Origin: Oncomelania hupensis
Lineage: Eukaryota; Mollusca; Gastropoda; Littorinimorpha; Pomatiopsidae
DNA length: 64,000 nt
Direction of reading: 5' to 3'
Assembly (NCBI GenBank): GCA_036898135.1
Contig: CM072514.1
Location: forward strand, 85,161,768 to 85,225,767
Shown: positions 57,401 to 64,000 of the stretch, one piece after another
Position numbering within the stretch: the stretch's first letter is position 1
Layout: each line of letters begins with the position of its first letter
The notes under the pieces: generated by a model
Seen by the model: only the letters and a program-made list of their open reading frames with translations
Databases searched by the model: none
Told to the model about the DNA's origin: nothing
Translations under genes and position numbers: made by a program

Positions 57401-59221
57401 CATGCATGTTCTACAGCAAAGGAGAAATTGATAGAAGATCAGTGCCAGGAAATAGAGAACAGTCTGAATAAGAACAACAGCAAGAAGGCTTACCGGACTG
57501 TGAAGCGGCTGACAAGTGTTAAACAGCCCAAGGTCTCCACGATCCAAAGCAAGTCTGGCATATGCCTTACAGAAGAACAAGTAGTCTTGGACAGATGGAC
57601 AGTGTACTGCTCTGACCTTTACAACACACACCAAACGGAGACCCATCAGTTCTAGCATGTCCAGAGAACAGAGAGGAAGAAGAAATCCTCCCAATTCTCC
57701 GAGAAAAAGTTGAGGCAGCAGTGCAATCGCTGAAGAAGGGGAAGTCAGCTGGAGTGGACAACATACCAGCGGAACTGCTTCAAGCAGGAGGAGAAGCGAT
57801 GATTATCTGTAACAAGATCTGGTTGAATGGGGAGTGGCCTACACCATGGATCCAGTCGCTTGTCATCACTCTTCCCAAAAAAGGTAAGCTTCGGGAATGT
57901 GAAAATTACCGCACCATCAGCCTCATCAGCCATCCCAGCAAGGTCCTCCTGAAAATAATACTCAACAGGTTGAAACCCCAAGCTGAACAAATCATAGCTG
58001 AAGAGCAAGTAGGATTCAGGGCAGGGTGAAGTACCAGTGAACAGATTTTCAACCTCAAAATAATCTGCGAGAAATACCTACAGCACCAAAAACATCTGTA
58101 TCATGTGTTCATAGACTTCAAGAATGCGTTTGACCGAGTCTGGCATGCAGCTCTATGGGCAACAATAAAAGTGTACAACATCAGCCATAAAATTACTGAA
58201 GTCATCAAAAGCCTGTATGACAAGACTACCAGGGCAGTCCTCCATAACAACGCCATCGGAAACTGGTTCAGAACAACAATCGGTGTGCGTCAGGGATGTC
58301 TACTCTCTCCAACACTCTTCAACATCTTCCTAGAGCGCATCATGTCAGATGCCCTTGCAGATCACGAAGGCACAGTCAGCATAGGGGGAAGAGGAATCTC
58401 CAATCTTCGTTTTAGAGATGACATTGATGGATTGCCTGGAGAGGAAAAAGAACTTGAACAGCTGGTACAGAGGCTTGACACCACCTCCAGAGCCTATGGA
58501 ATGAAAGTAAGTGTAGAGAAGACCAAATGATGACCAACAACACCAATGGCATCAACACGGACATCAAGGTCCAAGGTCAGTCACTTAACACAGTGCATAG
58601 CTTCAAATATTTAGGAGCCATTGTATTAGACCATGGGTCCAGAAAGGAAGTCCTCTCCAGGATCGCACAAACAACTGCTGCCCTGGCGAGGTTGAAGCCA
58701 ATTTGGAAAGACAGAACCATCAGTCTACATTCCAAGGTAAGGCTGCTGCGCTCCCTTGTCATCTCCATCTTCCAATATGCTTGCAAAACATGGACGCTCA
58801 CCTCAGATCTCCAACGAAGAATACAAAGCATGGAAGTGAGGTGCTACAGAAGACTTATGGGCATTTCCTACACCCAGCACATCACCAACGACGAAGTCCG
58901 TCAGACCATCACACAAGCCATTGGACAATATGATGACCTGCTCACAGTGGTAAAAAAACGGAAACTCCGATAGTATGGCCACGTCACCAGATCACCAGGT
59001 CTTGCAAAGGCCATCCTGCAAGGCACAGTGCAAAGAGATAGAAGAAGAGGGAGACCAAGAAAGAGGTGGGAGGACAACATTCGAGAATGGACTGGTTTGA
59101 CACTGAGCGAAACAATCAGGGTTGCTGAGGATAGGGAAAGATGGAATAAGCTGGTTAAACGAAAATCTGTGGTGCCCTTACGACCTCCGAGTTACGGGAT
59201 AGGATGGGATAGGATAGGATA
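57401..59221 (+). mobile_element. RTE-like LINE, longest copy, pseudogenised (RTE copy 7)
   Basis: Starts in the endonuclease-RT linker (IEDQCQEIENSLNKNNSKK) and runs to the (GGATA)n tail. Frame breaks: TAG at 57,654, TGA for Arg at 58,027 (FRAG/STSEQ), a 2-bp loss at ~58,523, TAG for Trp at 58,971. RT blocks: SLKKGKSAGVDNIPAELLQ, VFIDFKNAFDRVWHAALW, IGVRQGCLLSPTLFNIFLER. The catalytic box is FRDD instead of FADD. C-terminus: RLKPIWKDRTISLHSKVRLL, MGISYTQHITNDEVRQTI, RPRKRWEDNIREWTGLTLSE, ending YGIGWDRIG. Best reference for the other copies. Confidence 0.93.
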
Positions 59222-60787
59222 GTTCAAGAACAGCCTCCTCTGTCCTCCCTCTCGCCTCCCTTCGTCCCTCTCCCTCGCACTCCCCGCAGGTTGTTTCGTT
59301 AGCCACGCCTTTTCACGCACGCCCATGACGTTTGCAATACCCACAAAGTGCCAAGCCGATGACTGTTTGCGGTCAGTGGGCGGAGCTTTAGTGTCGTATA
59401 GCTAGATCAGTGAACTAGACATGAAAGCCGTAATTATCTATATGGATGTAAACAGCAAAACCAATGATAATTTGAACAATTCTGTCGATAAATACAAACA
59501 TTTCAACATCTTAAACAAATTTATAATAATGCAGACTATTTACAGCCCATGTTCGATGACTGCACGCAGGCTCGATCTACAGAGTCTTACTCCGCGAATT
59601 ATATATCAATATTTGTGAATTAGAGGTATGAATTACAATTAGTATTACATTAATAGGCAGAGATAATGTTAATGTTAAACAATATTCAACCCTGAGCTAA
59701 CAAAACAAATCTTCCATTGGTAGAATTGTGTAGGGACTTCATCTTTGCGTGGCTGGTCATACGAAGCGGCCATATAGAAACTCCCTCTCTCTCCAATGTG
59801 TGTATTCGACTGGATGACCCATTGATTCACACACCGCGGTTTGTGAAAATGTAAACACACGTATTTGACACAAACCCACAAGTAAGGTCGGAGGTCGAGA
59901 ACCGGTATTTACACGATTTTTGTAACTGCTGTTAAAAATCCGGTTTAAAATAAATGGGTTTCAAATTTTGAAACCCACTTTTTCTTAAACCCACTCGCAC
60001 GTCGGTGTATTTAGCGCATAAACCTGAGTATATGGTTCTGAACGCACACACACACAAACACACACACACCTACCTCCGTGTGCACGTGAACTCAGCCTGT
60101 CATTAAAAAAAGAACTCAACAAAGCAAACAGTGCACGCGTTCAAAGCTATTTTATGATATAATTATACATCCCGATGGAAATATTTTGATGTGTCAGTAT
60201 GACAGACCACTGGTGACATTGATAGTCAAAGATGGAGATACAACTATAGTTTATTTTCAAACCTCTAACGGACTAGAACAAGCCCCAAAAGGACCGCAAT
60301 ACGGTATAAATCTTACAATGTACTTGACGGATCAGGACAGTAGTATAAAATTGTGCAATAGCATCATTGTTGTTAATTTACATTTACATCTCCTTAAACA
60401 AAGTTATGTAAAGCTGTGTACAATGACACGAATTTTGGACGCCGAGTATGAACAGTACATTATCATGATATGATGACATCATTGGTTGTTGGACAATATG
60501 GTGGCAACATACCACGTGTACAAACTTTATTTAATTTCAACATAAGTTTGCTTGGCATTTTACCTGACTTGCCTTGTTACCGTCGTATTGTATTCTAAGC
60601 AATCGAAGAATTATCCCCTTCCCCTCTCCCCCCTCCCATGTTACCCTCCCCTCCCTTCATTCTAAGCGAATATGGACGCAAGAAACAGGATAGTTTCGTC
60701 TAGCCTATATCAACATTTGTCATTGACACCCGTTCAATGATTTATGGAAAACTAAGAAAACTAAGAAAATTGTGTGCACTGTAAGTT
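59222..60787. other. no gene recognised
   Basis: A 95-codon plus frame (60,186-60,473, MMCQYDRPLVTLIVKDGDTT..) has ordinary composition but no family I know. A short direct repeat AAACCCACTT is near 59,970, and CA-rich sequence at 60,045-60,075. C-rich tract at 60,615-60,660. Confidence 0.35.
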
Positions 60788-62172
60788 ACATATCCTATCC
60801 TATGATCGTTTAACCAGCGTACTCCATCTTTCTCTGTCCTCAGCAACCCTCATGGCCTCGCTCAGTGTCAAGCCAGTCCATTCTCGAATGTTGTCCTCCC
60901 ACCTCTTTTTCGGTCTCCCTCTTCTTTGCCTCCTTGCACCGTGCCTTGCAGAATGGTCATTATAAGGTCTGATTATCTGGTGACGTGGCCATACCATCAG
61001 TGCTTCCGTTTCTTCACCATTGTGAGCAGGTCATCATGTTGTCCAATGGCTTGTGTGAACTTCTTCATTGGTGATGTGCTGGGTATAGAAAATGCCCAGA
61101 AATCTTCTGTAGCACCTCATCTCCATGCTTTGTATTCTTCGTTGTAGGTCTGCTGTGAGGGTCCATGTTTTGTATGCGTATGTAGGAAGATGGAGAAGGC
61201 TAGGGAGCGCATCAGCTTTATCTTGGAATGGAGACTGATGGTCCTGTCTTTCCAAATGCGCTTCAACCTTGTCAGGGCAGCAGTTGTTTGTGAGATCCTG
61301 GAGAGGACTTTCTGTCGGCACCCAAGGTCTGATACTATGGCTCCTAAAACTTTGAAGCTATGCATCTTGTTGAGGGATTAGCTTTGGACGTGTTGATGCC
61401 ATTGGTATTATGGTCATTTTGTTCTTCTCTGCGCTTATTTCCATTTCATAGTTTCTGGAGGTGCTGTCAAGCCTCTGTACCAGCTGTTCAAGTTCTTGTA
61501 CCTCTCCAGCCAATCCATCAATGTCGTCCGCAAAACGTATGTTGGAGATTGTTCTACCCCATGCGCTGACTGTGCCTTCGTGATCTGCAAGGCAATCTTA
61601 CATGATGCGCTCTAGGAAGATGTTGAAGAGTGTTGGAGAGAGTAGGCACCCTTTAGCACGCCGACTGTTGTTCTGAAACAGTTCCCGATGGCACTGTTGT
61701 GGAGGACTGCACAGGTAGCCTTGTCATACAGGCGTTTGATGACTTCAATAATGTTAGGGCTGATGGCAGACTCGGCCAAACGCAAGATGTAGATGTTGTT
61801 GGTGCTGTAGGTATTTCTCGCAGATTATTCCGAGGTTGAAAATCTGCTCATTGGTACTTCGCCTTGCCCTGAATCCTGCTTTTTCTTCAGCTATGATTTG
61901 CTCAGCCTGGGGTTTCAACCTGTTGAGTATTTTTTTCAGGAAGACCTTGCTGGGATGGCTGATGAGGCTGATGGTGCGGTAGTTTTCACTCTCCTGAAGG
62001 TTACCCTTTTTGGGAAGAGTTATGAGAAGCGACTTGGTCCATGGTGTAGGTTACTCCCCACTTTGCTCTGGTTACAGAAAATGGTGAGGGCGTCAATTAT
62101 TGCTTCTCCTCCTGCTTGAAGCAAATCTGCGGTATGTTGTCCACTCCCGCTGACTTCTCCTTCTTCAGCGAT
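60788..62172 (-). mobile_element. RTE-like LINE, highly decayed (RTE copy 8)
   Basis: Minus strand from the linker-RT start at 62,172 to a short ATAGGATAGGATA tail at 60,790-60,800. Recognisable pieces: RGRPKKRWEDNIREWTGLTL (60,950-60,890), TISLHSKIKLMRSLAFSIFL (~61,230), NIRFADDIDG-type codons near 61,525. Many frameshifts. Confidence 0.88.
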
Positions 62173-62204
62173 TAAGTTACGCATTTGATTATTTCTTTAA
62201 AGAA

Positions 62205-62335
62205 AAGTTCTTATATAGCGCTTTTCCAGCTGAAGAACTGCTCAAGGCGCTGGCTATACAGGATCGAACACTATCCTCCCGACGCGCCTACTTGCTGTGT
62301 TAGGATTATCGTTAAACTTCCCAGACAACTGAACA
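62205..62335 (-). mobile_element. SINE fragment (ATT-tail tRNA family)
   Basis: TTCTTATATAGCGCTTTTCC, GCTCAAGGCGCTGGCTATAC, CCCAGACAACTGAACACAA; shares the core of the 47.8-kb SINE. Confidence 0.65.
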
Positions 62336-62625
62336 CAATAAGATAAGATAAGATAAGATAAGAATATTTATTCACCAAGTAAAAACGTTACAAGGATTTT
62401 GGTGTGGCATGGCGACAATAAAATACGTCATTTCTTGCACAGTCACACATGCATTCATCGTGTCATACGCTTCATTGGCATACAAGATGTATACAGCACT
62501 AAAGGATAGGTAAACACAGTGTTAAACATACATCACTTATCAGTCATATAAAGTTATGGATTCAAACACACCCTGCAAGTAAAACAAAATACAGCAGTAA
62601 AACAATTTAACAGCATTAAATAAAA
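62336..62625 (-). mobile_element. LINE 3' UTR with (TTATC)n tail
   Basis: AATAAGATAAGATAAGATAA at 62,338-62,363 is the reverse of a TTATC tail; upstream on the minus strand lies GTTTTTACTTGGTGAATAAA. The tail unit is the same as for the LINE ending at 41.4 kb. No coding part remains. Confidence 0.55.
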
Positions 62626-62659
62626 TGATGAGAATGACTAAGAATGTTAAGCTTCACAT

Positions 62660-63050
<391 letters not shown>

Positions 63051-63895
63051 CCCCTCTCCACTCCCCCTCCCCTCCTCCTCCCCACACTCCCCTTAGTCCA
63101 CTGGATCCTAGATTCAGGGATTACAATCGGGTAAAAGGCGCCTTCTGTACACGATGTTCTTTCCATGAATCATTTTGTACAGTAGAGCAGGGATGTGGAA
63201 GGAGAAAAAAGAATATTTCGGGGTTGGGGGACATCCGGAAGAAGATAGAGATAGAAGAAAAGATCAACTGAGCTAATTTTTAAAAAAAAATATTTTTGTC
63301 GCAGCATTAACATAAGTGCGTGAATCAAGTGATTTTTGTTTCGAACGAAAATAGCGATGACAACTGTCAAATGAAAAACTGAGTGATAGCTGGACACGCG
63401 CGCTTATAGGATACGCCAATCCGCTAAGAAACGAGGAAATTCGCGCGCACATGGGCCGTAGGAAACGCGTCCATATAGGTTATAAAAGGTGCCCGGTCAC
63501 TTCCTCCCATGACATTTCCTCTTGGTCTTTTCCTCCCCAGTCTTCCCCGCACCCCAATAGCCCATTTCCTCCCCGGCTACCTTCCCCCCCCCCCCACCGT
63601 GACCACTTCCCCCCCCTGCTGTCACTTCCCCCTGTATTATCCCCCACCCCCCTCTTGGGTAATTTCTCCCCCATCCCCTGCCCACACTGCACTCCAATCT
63701 AATATAATGAAATACTTTGGGTGGTCGCAGATTCCATGGTCCCAAATGTTACCAGTCCTAATGGAGCATGTAAACAATGGCTAACAAATAATACTGATGA
63801 AAAAATGTATTCCTAAATACAAAAACAATACCGGGAAAATGGATACTTGTTGAAAAACAAAAACTCGCGCACTGGGTACATGCTACGTCGAATAT
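63051..63895. other. no gene recognised
   Basis: A TATAAAAGG at 63,481-63,489 precedes a C-rich tract (63,500-63,690). Overlapping Pro/Gly-rich frames on both strands are composition driven. No supported gene. Confidence 0.35.
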
Positions 63896-64000
63896 TTCCC
63901 CCGTTGGGGTGCCGGGGGTTTCAGTATAAATAGTAATCCCCACTTTCTGGAAATTTAGTGCTTTAAATTCCCACTGTCGCTGTCTTTCTCATTTGCTCTT
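63896..64000 (+). mobile_element. 704-family retroposon, cut by the window end
   Basis: Starts CCCCCGTTGGGGTGCCGGGG, the same point as the 47,037 copy, then TATAAATAGTAATCCCCACT and CCCACTGTCGCTGTCTTTCT. Confidence 0.88.

Noticed and set aside
60186..60473. 95-codon plus frame as a gene
   Set aside because: Ordinary composition, but no motif, splice context or neighbouring exon supports it.
63481..63489. TATA box of a host gene
   Set aside because: TATAAAAGG is followed only by a C-rich low-complexity tract; there is no start codon with a believable frame or splice donor.

Overview
The window looks like nuclear DNA of an animal with a repeat-packed, AT-rich genome. A lophotrochozoan, probably a mollusc, is my inference from the repertoire: RTE-like LINEs with the WEDNIREWTGL C-terminus, CR1/L2-like LINEs, THAP/P-type DNA transposons, several tRNA-headed SINE families, and long CT, TA and ATT microsatellites. 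There is no operon, CRISPR array or prokaryotic feature. Most long open frames are transposon remnants or microsatellite artefacts.

The only host gene I can support well is at the left end on the minus strand. Exon 1 (3452-3389) encodes a signal peptide and exon 2 (2450-2270) a short propeptide, the IVGG activation site and the His57 region of a trypsin-like (S1) serine protease. Splice sites and phases agree. The catalytic His is Tyr in this copy (TTAYC instead of TAAHC), so it is a protease homolog, an allele or a decaying gene. The remaining exons are not visible. A second possible host exon is at 57021-56800 (minus).

Layout. 0-6 kb: protease exons, an RTE copy in intron 2, LINE debris in intron 1, then a CR1/L2-like LINE carrying a 1,036-bp solo LTR with a 5-bp target duplication. 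7-13 kb: LINE fragment, arrays of a near-palindromic 19-bp satellite with an inverted non-repeat flank, and an internally deleted CR1. 13-19 kb: TIR element with a minisatellite, RTE copy with a nested LINE, CR1-like LINE, another RTE, a Tc1/mariner remnant. 19-23 kb: in-frame minisatellites and a THAP-containing region. 23-31 kb: an RTE copy split by a 3-kb TG..CA insertion that holds two SINEs, one carrying a 704-bp retroposon, then a LINE inverted by apparent twin priming with a perfect 15-bp target duplication. 32-45 kb: minisatellites, SINEs (one with an internally amplified segment, one tRNA/5S chimera) and a second twin-primed LINE that split a palindromic element. 46-64 kb: more 704-family copies, a THAP element in a 140-bp duplication, a P element nested in an RTE copy, a Gypsy-type gag fragment, MITE-like palindromes and the longest RTE copy.

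The elements do not form a pathway; they form a layered insertion history. In at least six places the exact target duplication can be read, often with an unoccupied paralogous site elsewhere in the same window. The most promising undescribed units are the 704-bp noncoding retroposon family, the palindromic satellite unit, the tRNA/5S hybrid SINE and the two P-superfamily elements.
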